Origin: Lactarius indigo
Lineage: Eukaryota; Basidiomycota; Agaricomycetes; Russulales; Russulaceae
Reading direction: 5' to 3'
Assembly: GCA_025766275.1 (NCBI GenBank)
Contig: JAFKAC010000030.1
Coordinates: forward strand, 496,001-560,000
Length of the DNA: 64,000 bases
Part shown: one piece after another, positions 1-8,557 of the stretch
How the letters are laid out: each line of letters begins with the position of its first letter
Numbering within the stretch: the stretch's first letter is position 1
The notes under the pieces: generated by a model
Told to the model about the DNA's origin: nothing
Databases searched by the model: none
What the model saw: the letters and a program-made list of their open reading frames with translations, nothing else
Program-made: the position numbers and the translations under genes

Positions 1-610
1 GCAGTATGGCTTGTGCTTGTTCCCGTTCCAACGTGTTCTCAAATCTTTGGCTGAAACCATCAGCCACCGCATCCCACAATCCTCGAGTGTAGGGGCTGAT
101 CCCTCGTTGTATTTGCCGATTGAGCCAGTTCAGGAAGGATAGGACCCATTCGCTGACCGCTCCGCCCTTGATATAGGAGAGAAACAGGAGACACCTCCTG
201 TAGTCGTTGCGCATAATGGGGGCGTCCAGATTCATGCCCCAATAGATGTGCCACTGCGTAAGAAATTGGTCGACTTTAAGTCTGTCTCCGTCAAAAATAG
301 AGGGTGGCTCGCCGGTTAGTTTCTCGCTGGGGTGTCCTCTATCCCCTCCTCCGGCGTCACCCCCACCCCCACCTCCTCCACCTCCTCCACCTCCTGGTGG
401 ATCGCGGGGTGGTCCTCTTGGTGGTTCGGTTCTTCGCAAGTCGAATGGGATGCCTCCCCCCGGTGGTGGTGGCGGGTCGTCTCCCGGTCCTCCTACTCCT
501 GGGGGTAGCTCCATTACTGGCCTCCTTTCTGACGGGGGGTCTCCCCTGTCCAACCCTATTGCTCGGAAGATTGCGGCATCATCCGCGGTCATACGTACTC
601 CTGTTTCTGG
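1..610 (-). pseudogene. ChrB0 gag, central part (runs off window)
   Basis: Open minus-strand frame from 610 down to base 1 with no stop. It matches the central Gag of ChrB1: a Gly/Pro-rich linker (the plus-strand polyproline stretch near 360-400 is its complement), then a capsid-like block with the motif FLTQWHIYWGMNLD, ending in an EREQAQA segment. The N-terminal half lies at 10557-11166. The two halves join when ChrA and one GTTGA copy are removed. The gag is broken by the ChrA insertion and by an in-frame TGA at 10921-10923. Identity as Ty3 Gag rests on alignment by eye to ChrB1 and ChrB2. Confidence 0.85.
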
Positions 611-615
611 GTTGA
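611..615. repeat. ChrA target-site duplication, left copy
   Basis: GTTGA at 611-615 is repeated at 10552-10556, directly outside the two 696-bp LTRs. A 5-bp duplication is usual for Ty3 integrase and proves ChrA is a complete insertion. Confidence 0.95.
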
Positions 616-1311
616 TGTGGTGAACTCACTGTCACTCGACAGCGAGGGATAAGGCTGGAGACGACGTCGGGCAAGGTAGAGACGGAGGGAGCGTCGAGGA
701 GGTCGGAGAGGAGGCGTCTTGGCTCGAAGAAGGTAGTGGCGCACACAAGGTGGGGCACTCGAAGGAACTGAGAGGCAAGAAAGGGAAGATGTCACAAGTG
801 GACAGTCTGAGGGACTGTCCGATAGATTGAGCTAGCTTATATACTACAGGGGGTGGTCTGTGCGTAACTTTAGGGCAGGCTTAGGGCCTGTCCACAGGTG
901 CTGCGCAATACTGCGGATTGGAACATTCCAGAGACAAGTTATTAATACTGTCCAATCAGAATACAGGATAAGCATGGTACGACTGCGCCGCAGTCGATGG
1001 TGCCATATTGCGCCATAGTGGTGTGATTCCGCAGCAGCTGCGGAACCCGTGATTAGAACACGTGTTCCTTGTGACTTGGTTGATTATCTTCGTTGATCGA
1101 TAAATGATCAATTGTTGATTGATACACGTGCATGTACACATGTGACTTGGAAAGACAGAGTAGTCACGCGACACATCACGTGATCGTCGGAGAGCGAAAT
1201 TCAAACTCCGATTTCGGATTTCCCCTTTAGGAAGCTGATGACATAAGCCCGGTCCAGTCCGGTCCGGTCCTAAACGCCTTGAGTCACGACCAGGTTTATA
1301 GGTTCGTGACA
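616..1311 (-). repeat. ChrA 3' LTR
   Basis: 696 bp, TG...CA ends, near-identical to 9856-10551. In sense direction it follows a purine tract (AAAAAGGGGATAC, complement of 1312-1324) that would prime plus-strand DNA synthesis. Confidence 0.95.
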
Positions 1312-1322
1312 GTATCCCCTTT

Positions 1323-2576
1323 TTAACGTCGTGCTATTCCACTAGCACTAGTTGACTTTGGTTTAGGGGCACCAGGGTTGGCCTTGTGAAATTGACTAAC
1401 AAGGTCTTGCGCATGGGTCATTTGGGAGGAGGGGAGCCAGGAGTTTTCAGAGTCGGGGTATCCCTTCCACTTGATCAAGTAGAGTATGCCCTTCTTGTTA
1501 GGCGATACCTTGGATTGCAGGACCTTTTCCACTTCGTAGTGATCGTCTTCCCCTTGGATGATTTCAGGGGGTGGTCTGGTGAAGTTGGGTCCATGTGTAG
1601 TGTTTTCTTTATACGGGGAGATCAAGGAGTTGTGGAAGACTGGGTGAATGCGCCATGTTTTTGGAAGTTGGAGTTTGCAATTTACTCCCCAGGTGGAAAG
1701 GACCTTAAAGGGGCCGTGGCGTCGTGGGGCGAGTTTAGCTTTGGGGTGGGTAGTATGGATGTTGGTTCCTTCCAGCCAGACTAAATCGCCTGTCTTGAAT
1801 TCGTGAGAGGGGGTAGGTGTTTTTGACCCTCTCATGACTTCCGCTGCTACCTTAAGGGCTGCAGTAACTTCGGAGCGGATTTGGTTTAGTGCATTTAATC
1901 TTTCCTCGGCTGCAGGTATTTTGGTGGTGAAATGGGTAGGGGGGATGAACTCTGGTTTGTATCCATACCAAACCTCGAAGGGTGATTTGTGGGTTGCGCT
2001 GTGTTGTCGGGCATTGTGTGCAAATTCCATGAATGGGATTAGATCCACCCAGTTATCTTGTTGGAAGTTGCAGAAGACGCGAAGGTATTGTTCAAGTTCT
2101 TGGTTGACATGTTCAGTTTCTCCATCGGTTTGTGGGTGGAAAGCTGTAGATAGTGTGGATTTAACTCCAAGTTTGTTCCAAATTTCTTGCATGACCTTTG
2201 ATGCAAATTGGGGGCCTCTGTCGGAGATGACTTGTCGAGGTAGACCAGTACGTCTCCAGACATTTTCAAGGTAGAGTTGAGCTGTTTCATCTGCAGTGAT
2301 GGTTTTGTTGCAAGGGGAAATGACTATTGCTTTGCTGAGTCGGTCGACCACTACAAATAGTGAATCATAGTTGTGGGATAGGGGAAGGTCGGTGATGAAG
2401 TCCATTGTGATGGTTCCCCATATTTCTTCAGGTATTGCATTTGGTTGTAGGGGTATTTGGGTACGTGGTTTGATTTTAGTGGTTTGGCATGTGGCGCAAC
2501 CATCAACATAGGTCTTAACGAATGTTGATATTCCTGGCCACCAGAAGTCCCGGGATATCAACTTATAGGTCTTCCA
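1323..2576 (-). CDS. pol: ChrA pol, distal part: integrase and chromodomain
   Basis: Same frame as the upstream pol part, separated only by the TGA at 2577-2579. In order: the cysteine half of the HHCC zinc site (CATCQ), the integrase core with DFITDLP, ISDRGPQF and DGETEHVN carrying the D, D, E residues, a GPY/F-type module (RRHGPFKV), and a C-terminal chromodomain (YLIKWKGYPDSENSW) near 1370-1480. The chromodomain marks the element as a chromovirus; in such elements it steers integration toward modified chromatin. Because the stop falls inside the integrase zinc site, this copy cannot make a full integrase without readthrough. Confidence 0.93.
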   Translation of the reverse strand, partial: WKTYKLISRDFWWPGISTFVKTYVDGCATCQTTKIKPRTQIPLQPNAIPEEIWGTITMDFITDLPLSHNYDSLFVVVDRLSKAIVISPCNKTITADETAQLYLENVWRRTGLPRQVISDRGPQFASKVMQEIWNKLGVKSTLSTAFHPQTDGETEHVNQELEQYLRVFCNFQQDNWVDLIPFMEFAHNARQHSATHKSPFEVWYGYKPEFIPPTHFTTKIPAAEERLNALNQIRSEVTAALKVAAEVMRGSKTPTPSHEFKTGDLVWLEGTNIHTTHPKAKLAPRRHGPFKVLSTWGVNCKLQLPKTWRIHPVFHNSLISPYKENTTHGPNFTRPPPEIIQGEDDHYEVEKVLQSKVSPNKKGILYLIKWKGYPDSENSWLPSSQMTHAQDLVSQFHKANPGAPKPKSTSASGIARR

Positions 2577-5093
2577 TCACCCTGGATGTCCTGTGGCAAT
2601 GTGGTCATGGTATGTTTTAACAATGTCTCTTCGTAGGTTATCGTCTTTTGGAACGTAGACTTGTCCTTTAAACAAGATAATGCCGTCTTCTAAGTTCCAC
2701 TCTTCTAGTCCTTTAGCTAGGGATCGAGGGCCGTTTTTTAGAAGGGATTCTAGGGCCATGCTGACTTCCTTGTCATAGGTCTGGGTGTTTTTGATACGTT
2801 GCCGGAGGGTGGTATCTCCCTGGATGGTTACTGCAGTTCTTTGTACTGCATTGATGGAAAAATATTTGGTGTCCAGGAGTACTCGCTTTTCATCTTCATC
2901 CGCTATCCCCTTTTTATGATCTGGACGCCGAGACAGTGCATCAGATTTGTTCTGCGTGCCAGGTTTGTGGATGATGATGAACTGGAAGCGAGAGAGGAAC
3001 AAGGCCCAACGGGCCTGTCGGCGGGAAAGTTTCTGCTTTGTGGTAAAGTAGACAAGGTTGCCATGGTCAGACCAGATTTCAGTAATGTCGTCCCGTCCTT
3101 CCAAGTAGTGGCGGAAAGCATGCAAGGCATGGATGATGGCAAGAAGTTCCTTGTCGCAGATTTCGTAGTGACGTTCAGCAGGAAGGAGGGATTTGGAAAG
3201 GAAGGCGACGGGGTGCCAATGTTGCAAGGCATCCGGTTGTTCAAGGATGGCACCGGTAGCGAAATCACTTGCGTTGGTGATGAGGCGGAAAGGTTTGGAG
3301 TGGTCGGGTAGGGCAAGGACAGGAGCTTCGGTGAAGCACTGGATTAGGGTGCGGAAAGCGCTTTCCGCTGCGGTATCCCAAGAAAAGGGGACATCCTTTT
3401 TGGTCAGGTCGAACAAGGGGCGAGCGATAGTGGAGTAGTTTTTAATGAAGCGTCGGTAGAAGTTGCAAAAGCCTAGGAAGGCTTGGACTTGTTTGACAGT
3501 ACGTGGGGTGGGCCATTGGGTAATGCCCGCAACTTTTGCAGGGTCCATAGAAACTTGGCCATTGGAAATGACGATTCCAAGATATTCTACGGAAGTTTGT
3601 GCGAAGGTACATTTTTCAGGTTTTAGGTAGAGGTCGTGGTGTTCCAGTTGTTGAAGCACGTCGTGTGTCAACGCTGTAAGGGAGGAGATATCGTCTGTGA
3701 AGATTAAGATGTCATCGAGGTAGACCACTACGTGTCCACCATCGATCAAGGACTCGAAGATTTGGTTCATGAACGTTTGGAAGGTGGCAGGGGCATTACA
3801 GAGGCCAAAAGTCATTACTGTAGGTTCGAAAAGTCCTAAGGATGTTTTGAAGGCTGCCTTGTATTCATCGCCTTCACGAATACGGATATTGTTGTATCCC
3901 CAGCGAATATCCAGTTTGGTGAAGTAACGTGCGCCATGGAGTTTGTCGATAAGTTCAGGGATAAGGGGAAGGGGTGCTGCGTTTTTAATGGTTATATCAT
4001 TGAGGGCACGGTAGTCTTGCACAGGTCGGAGTTTGCCATCTTTTTTGTCGACGAAAAAGAAGGGGGAAGCCATGGGTGACTTAGATGGTCGAATGTAACC
4101 TTTCTTTAGGTGTTCAGAGATGTACTCTTTGAGGGCATCAGATTCTTTTGGTGTAAGTCGATAAATGCCACAATTCTTCATAGTGGCTCCTGGTTTGAGG
4201 TCAATTGCGTGATCCCAGGGCTGATGTTGGGGTAGTCGGTGGGATGCGATTTCGCTGAATACTCTAGTGTACCGTTGGAAGTGGCTCGGAATGTGGTCGG
4301 TGGAAGGCTTAGGTGCAGTGCGTGCTGCTATCTTGGTGCTTGTAGTTACTTTCGCTCGGATGGCAAGGTGGTCATACTTGCTAAAGCTGTGGATCCACAG
4401 CCAGGGTTCGCAGGCGTTGTCAATGAAGGCAGGTTCCAGGGGTTCACTTTCCTCATTTATGGGGAGACAGGTTTCTTGGCCAGGGTCGAGTTCGAGGATG
4501 TTGATAGTCGTATGTCGCGTTTGCGGTGTTTTCGAAGAGATGACAACTGCTGAGGAGGACAGGGTACAGGTTCTTGGGCATCGTGTGAAGGCTATTTTTG
4601 GTTGATGCCAATCGATTTCAGGATTATGTGCTTGGAGCCAATCTGTTCCTAAGATTATATCGTGCTCCCCTAGGGTAGTTGCATAGAGTTCCACGGTTTC
4701 ATCGTGGTAGTTGTCATCAGAAGTTCTGATTCGTAGTTTCTGGATCGTAGTATACCTAACAGATCCCGTCTTGTTGGGAGACCCATCCACATTTCTAACC
4801 GGTAAGGGTTTAATTAGTGTCCTCATTGTTAGGCTGTTTGCTCGTGCAAACCCATCATCCACGATGATGCCCTCCGCGCCACTGTCCAACAGGGCACGGG
4901 CACTGATTTCTTTGCCAGACTTCTTTCCTACTAGTGTAACTCTGAGAACAATTGAAGGAGCTCTCCTATTCCGAATTGTTTCTACAGGTACATGCTCGGC
5001 TCCGAGCGTCTCTAGTAGGGAAAGGCCGTGTACAACGCTACTGGCACGAATACTTCCAATCGACAGTGCTACGATGGAAGAGCCTAAAAATCC
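2577..5093 (-). CDS. pol: ChrA pol, proximal part: protease, reverse transcriptase, RNase H
   Basis: The frame opens at 5093, exactly at the T-run ending gag, so it is expressed by a -1 shift rather than from its own start. Protease has DSGA at about 4885. Reverse transcriptase has YLDD near 3720. RNase H has ASDFATGAILEQ, but the first catalytic Asp is Asn here (AAC at 3275-3273). The frame ends at TGA 2577-2579, just after GHPG, where related proteins keep reading into the zinc finger. CGA to TGA is the simplest explanation. Both changes are transitions at a CpG. Confidence 0.93.
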   Translation of the reverse strand, partial: GFLGSSIVALSIGSIRASSVVHGLSLLETLGAEHVPVETIRNRRAPSIVLRVTLVGKKSGKEISARALLDSGAEGIIVDDGFARANSLTMRTLIKPLPVRNVDGSPNKTGSVRYTTIQKLRIRTSDDNYHDETVELYATTLGEHDIILGTDWLQAHNPEIDWHQPKIAFTRCPRTCTLSSSAVVISSKTPQTRHTTINILELDPGQETCLPINEESEPLEPAFIDNACEPWLWIHSFSKYDHLAIRAKVTTSTKIAARTAPKPSTDHIPSHFQRYTRVFSEIASHRLPQHQPWDHAIDLKPGATMKNCGIYRLTPKESDALKEYISEHLKKGYIRPSKSPMASPFFFVDKKDGKLRPVQDYRALNDITIKNAAPLPLIPELIDKLHGARYFTKLDIRWGYNNIRIREGDEYKAAFKTSLGLFEPTVMTFGLCNAPATFQTFMNQIFESLIDGGHVVVYLDDILIFTDDISSLTALTHDVLQQLEHHDLYLKPEKCTFAQTSVEYLGIVISNGQVSMDPAKVAGITQWPTPRTVKQVQAFLGFCNFYRRFIKNYSTIARPLFDLTKKDVPFSWDTAAESAFRTLIQCFTEAPVLALPDHSKPFRLITNASDFATGAILEQPDALQHWHPVAFLSKSLLPAERHYEICDKELLAIIHALHAFRHYLEGRDDITEIWSDHGNLVYFTTKQKLSRRQARWALFLSRFQFIIIHKPGTQNKSDALSRRPDHKKGIADEDEKRVLLDTKYFSINAVQRTAVTIQGDTTLRQRIKNTQTYDKEVSMALESLLKNGPRSLAKGLEEWNLEDGIILFKGQVYVPKDDNLRRDIVKTYHDHIATGHPG
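5084..5093 (-). promoter_or_regulatory. Predicted -1 frameshift at the gag stop of ChrA
   Basis: The gag frame reads GAT TTT TAG and the pol frame reads GGA TTT TTA GGC over the same bases. The pol frame is blocked by TGA just upstream and opens precisely here. A one-base backward slip of the TTT decoder on the T5 run, with TAG in the A site, gives Gag-Pol. Mechanism inferred. Confidence 0.7.
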
Positions 5094-6634
5094 TCATTAA
5101 TAGGCACCGAACGCGGACGTGCGTCCGGGTCAAAAGGGAGTATCTCTCGATATATCGCTCCAATGTTTGCTGGGTGGTCAGCAGGTGCTTCCTCCTGACT
5201 TGGTTCATCAACAAAGGCGCCGCGCGTCCTAGCGTTGTTGTTGGATTGGCCCCCTTTGGCCTTCATAGCTGCTGTCTTGGCATGACATTCTTTAAGTACG
5301 TGGCCAGGTTTGCCACAGTACAGGCAGAGTTTGTTCTTGAAGCGATACTCTCGCTCTTCCTTGGTAAGTTTGGCTCTTGGTTTGGTAGTACGAGATGAGG
5401 AGGCGTTGACATTTACGCTATCGTCCTCTGCTAGGACGGCTCGTCCTGTGGTGGGCTTATGGGTTTTGTTGAACTGGTTAATGGCGTGACCAGCGTAAAT
5501 TCGATAGGCGCGATCAAACTCTCTTGCTTTCTCGACAAGGGTGTCAAAGGTGGTAGGGATGGGGGATATGCCAAGCAGCTTCATGTTTAGAGCCGTTGGG
5601 ATAGCTTGTCGGAAGGCATACATCTTGGTCTGCTCGTTTGCACCACTTCGTGTAGCATGGGTTGACCATTCTTGGAACCATTCGTTGAAAGGTCGGGTCC
5701 CCATCTTTAGAGAATACATTTTGTTGGTGGATTCCATGGCAGTATGACCAGGAACGAAGTGTGCATCAAAGTCAGTTTTGAACTGCGCCCAGGTGCCAAA
5801 AGATATTGCCGCTCCTCCGGTTGGGTTCAAGGCTTTCTTTTGTCTATCTTGAGCCCATTCTCCAGCTGAGGTCCCCACCTTGAAGTAGGTGAGAGCAGTA
5901 GATATCTTTTTATCGTCTGAATTAAAGATATCTTGGTTTAGGTGGAAGTAGTTGGCTAGGTTGTTCCAAAAGGCTTCAGCATGGTTGGGCTTGCCATCAA
6001 AGGGCTCAGGCGCTGCGCCTAAAATTTTTGCAGGTGCAGGGGCTGCCATTGCAGTGGGTACAGGGGGAACGGATAAAGGGGGTGCTGAGGAAGAGACTTG
6101 AACGGATAGGGGTGGCGATGGGAGTCGATGTGGGGGAGCTGTTGCAGGGAGACGGCTAGGGCCGGAGGTACTAGGGGAAATCTGGGGTGTCGAGGGTCGG
6201 GAGGTTACTTGGGATAGTAGACCAGAGAGTTTTTTGGTAGTAGTGTCTAGGATTTGTGATACTTCTTCCGTGTCACTGTCTGAATCTTCGGATTGACTAG
6301 GTGTGTTAAAATGGACTGGTTTGTTGTTTAGGTAGATCCACTGTTCGTTTACGAAGTTCCAGCGGACGTTCTTTCCTTTGAAAGTGGCGTGTAGGGAGTT
6401 GTAACTTAGGTCCTTGACTTTGTCGATACCAGGAAAGGCTTCTTTGAGGTCCTGGAAAACGATTTGATGTTGGGTAGCAACTATTGTCCACGGGTGTTTT
6501 CCCGTAGGGCTGGATATATCCTCTTCTCTCCACTTGGCGTAGTAAAGGTTGTCGGTAAGGGAAAAATAGGGGTCAAAGAAGTATACTGGAACGTGGGCTT
6601 TTTCTTCTGGTGTAAGAGGTCGTTGTGTATTCAT
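5084..6634 (-). CDS. gag: ChrA Gag
   Basis: 516 aa from ATG at 6634. The N-terminal third is unfamiliar. A Ser/Pro-rich linker is followed by a capsid-like block (FDGKPNHAEAFWNNLANYF) typical of Ty3 Gag, then a CCHC knuckle CLYCGKPGHVLKEC near 5300. This ATG is the first intended AUG downstream of the predicted transcription start about 3.4 kb away. ORF C ends in TAG two codons upstream (TAG TGT ATG) in the same frame, so readthrough of that TAG would fuse ORF C to Gag. Gag forms the particle in which reverse transcription occurs. Confidence 0.93.
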   Translation of the reverse strand: MNTQRPLTPEEKAHVPVYFFDPYFSLTDNLYYAKWREEDISSPTGKHPWTIVATQHQIVFQDLKEAFPGIDKVKDLSYNSLHATFKGKNVRWNFVNEQWIYLNNKPVHFNTPSQSEDSDSDTEEVSQILDTTTKKLSGLLSQVTSRPSTPQISPSTSGPSRLPATAPPHRLPSPPLSVQVSSSAPPLSVPPVPTAMAAPAPAKILGAAPEPFDGKPNHAEAFWNNLANYFHLNQDIFNSDDKKISTALTYFKVGTSAGEWAQDRQKKALNPTGGAAISFGTWAQFKTDFDAHFVPGHTAMESTNKMYSLKMGTRPFNEWFQEWSTHATRSGANEQTKMYAFRQAIPTALNMKLLGISPIPTTFDTLVEKAREFDRAYRIYAGHAINQFNKTHKPTTGRAVLAEDDSVNVNASSSRTTKPRAKLTKEEREYRFKNKLCLYCGKPGHVLKECHAKTAAMKAKGGQSNNNARTRGAFVDEPSQEEAPADHPANIGAIYREILPFDPDARPRSVPINEDF

Positions 6635-6637
6635 ACA

Positions 6638-7339
6638 CTAATTTTGCAGGCGGGTGACAGTCCAACTGTCTATGTTCCAAGGGTAATAAACTTTATAGGC
6701 AGGGAGTAAGATGGCACGGTCTGGGTGGTTGGTTCTTTGTTGTCGGCGGATCCAGTGGTATTCTTCCCAAATACCAAAATGGGTTAGGATGGTTTTACTT
6801 CTCCACAAGAAGTCTTGGAAGTATAAGGGGCTGGTGGTGATCTCTGTTGCCCTAGTGAGGGGTTGAGCAAAGAACAAGGTTTCGTTGGTGTGTCGGTTTT
6901 GATAGAGGAGGGTACAGTGGCGCTTGAAAACGTCGAGTTCTCTGGGAGTTCGTGTGGGTAAACTTTTGGTTACGAGGATTGCTTCTGGAAGGTGACAGTA
7001 GATCTCTCTTGGTTGGGTTTCGAGGTACTGTGCTTCGTCACTGCTAGTGGTGTGTTGTCTAGGGATGTCTTGGATACTAGGGAAGACAGGTTCGTGTGGG
7101 CTGGATTGGTTAATACTGGGGAGTTGACTAGGGGTTCGTCGATGGGTACGAGCTGCTTGTCTTGGAAGTACTGGGGTAGTGTTTGTAGAGGTAAGAGGAC
7201 GGGTGTCTACTTGGGGACGGTGGTGACGCCTTCTTGTAGTGCGTTGAGAGGATGCCAGGGTGACTGCCCAATTTGTGATGGGTTCCAGGTTGATGTTTGA
7301 CAGGTGTAATTTTCTCGGGTTTTCGCTTAAAGTTGCGAC
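6638..7339 (-). CDS. ChrA leader ORF C, methionine-free open frame
   Basis: 233 sense codons from just after TAA (7340-7342) to TAG (6638-6640), with no ATG in any frame. The first half is basic and Ser/Thr/Pro-rich; the second half is aromatic and globular-looking (FFAQPL, LYFQDFLWR, EEYHWIRRQ). It shares its frame with gag, two codons downstream. I do not recognise the family. A frame of this length without Met, next to two similar ones, is unlikely by chance. It may be translated from a near-cognate codon or as part of a longer product. Start unknown. Confidence 0.6.
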   Translation of the reverse strand, partial: VATLSENPRKLHLSNINLEPITNWAVTLASSQRTTRRRHHRPQVDTRPLTSTNTTPVLPRQAARTHRRTPSQLPSINQSSPHEPVFPSIQDIPRQHTTSSDEAQYLETQPREIYCHLPEAILVTKSLPTRTPRELDVFKRHCTLLYQNRHTNETLFFAQPLTRATEITTSPLYFQDFLWRSKTILTHFGIWEEYHWIRRQQRTNHPDRAILLPAYKVYYPWNIDSWTVTRLQN

Positions 7340-7377
7340 TTAACACTTTTCAGCAAAAGTAGGTCCCGACAGAATTT

Positions 7378-8418
7378 CTAAAAATCGTCTACGCTTCCTC
7401 GGTACGGTAAGTAATTAAGTCCGGGGGCCCACAATACGACGTTAGGAGGGGTAGGGGGAGTAGCTGGTCTAAATCCACAAGTGCAGACTTCGTTTGAACA
7501 CCAACAAGGACTGGTGTTGACTGGGTTATTCCAAGTATCCACTACTGTTGCGCCTTCTTCGTCAGTGTCTCCGTTATGGAGAGAGACGTCGCTGTCTCGT
7601 GGAGAGGGTACTTCGTCTGGAGGTGGGGGGGAATATTCAGGACTGGGAGTTGAAGGAACTAGGGGTTCAAAGCCTGGTCCGGCTTCTGCGATCCGAGCAA
7701 GTAGAGCGATCGACCGTGGTCGTTCAGAAGCTCTTCCTCCTCTGGCTTGTATGAGTTCTACTAGTTCTGGGTCGTCGGGTTCTCTGGGGGGCTCGAGGAA
7801 TGTTCATGGGTTAACTGGTGGTTGGTCTGGGTTGGGGAGTGTCGTTTCCCAAACTCCGGTGCTGAAGAGATAGGAAAATTCTTTTCCGTCAACAATAACA
7901 AGTCGAGGTGGGGAGTCGCCGACTCTAACCACCCGAAGTTCTTGAAAGTTGATTTGTAGTTGTTGATAATTAAGGAGAACCCGGTTGATGTACCGTTTGG
8001 TACGCCCTGCTTCTATGCTTCTAATAAGTCGTTCTCTTCGAGGGGGAATGTAAATGAACCAGAGGAAGTCGCTCTTAGTCCAAACTAGGTATTGATCTGC
8101 TGGCCTGTTGTTGGTGGTGACGGCGCCTGAAAGGTGCCAGTAAAGGAGTTGCTCGTGGGCGTCGTCTACTAGGATAGGGAGGCAGTCGATAAGGGTTTCG
8201 TAGCCTTCTTCGCTTAGTATTGTTCCAAAGTCGAAGCTAAAGTGGAATTTGTTAAGGGCAGTGGGGGGGTCGGTCCAGGAGTCGGCGTTGTTTACAGCTG
8301 TTAAGTCCACAAGGGCAGTAGAGGGGTAGTATCGTTCGAGTTGTCGTTGTCTGTGGGATTCAAAGTTGGCTTGTGCTAGCGCTAGCCTCTGAGCTTCGGT
8401 AAGTTGTTCTGGGGGCAC
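7378..8418 (-). CDS. ChrA leader ORF B, methionine-free, one internal TGA
   Basis: Opens after TAA at GTG 8418 and runs 204 codons to a TGA (7804-7806), then stays open for 141 more codons to TAG (7378-7380). No Met anywhere in frame. The first part looks globular (HFSFDFGTIL, DFLWFIYIPPRRERLI); the extension is acidic and Pro-rich with CWCSNEVCTCG. The TGA is preceded by CA, so CCACGA to CCATGA explains both the stop and the single ATG of the whole leader (7805-7807). The ancestral ORF was therefore probably about 346 codons. Family unknown. GTG at 8418 is only the first available near-cognate codon. Confidence 0.6.
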
Positions 8419-8500
8419 TTAAAACCACTCGGTTTAAGACCTTTTAGATAGTAACGATTTACTTACTATTTGCGTTGAGACTTAAAACACTCGTTTTAAG
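8418..8500 (-). promoter_or_regulatory. Pair of hairpins between ORF A and ORF B
   Basis: Two copies of one inverted repeat: 8481-8500 is an 8-bp perfect stem (CTTAAAAC with GTTTTAAG, loop ACTC), and 8418-8438 is the same stem with one bulged A and the same loop. ORF B opens immediately after the second. A weaker relative (TTAAAGT/ACTTAA, about 7327-7343) lies at the start of ORF C. Role unknown; placement at both ORF boundaries suggests a translation signal. Confidence 0.5.
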
Positions 8501-8557
8501 CAGTCAAGGCAAATTTATTGTTTCTTCAAAAAAAAGGTTTATCCCCCTTACTGACTT

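Noticed and set aside
246..623. Plus-strand polyproline frame
   Set aside because: Complement of the Gly-rich linker of the ChrB0 gag on the minus strand.
956..1204. Frame inside the ChrA LTR, repeated at 10196-10444
   Set aside because: Identical because it lies within the two LTRs; no sign of coding constraint.
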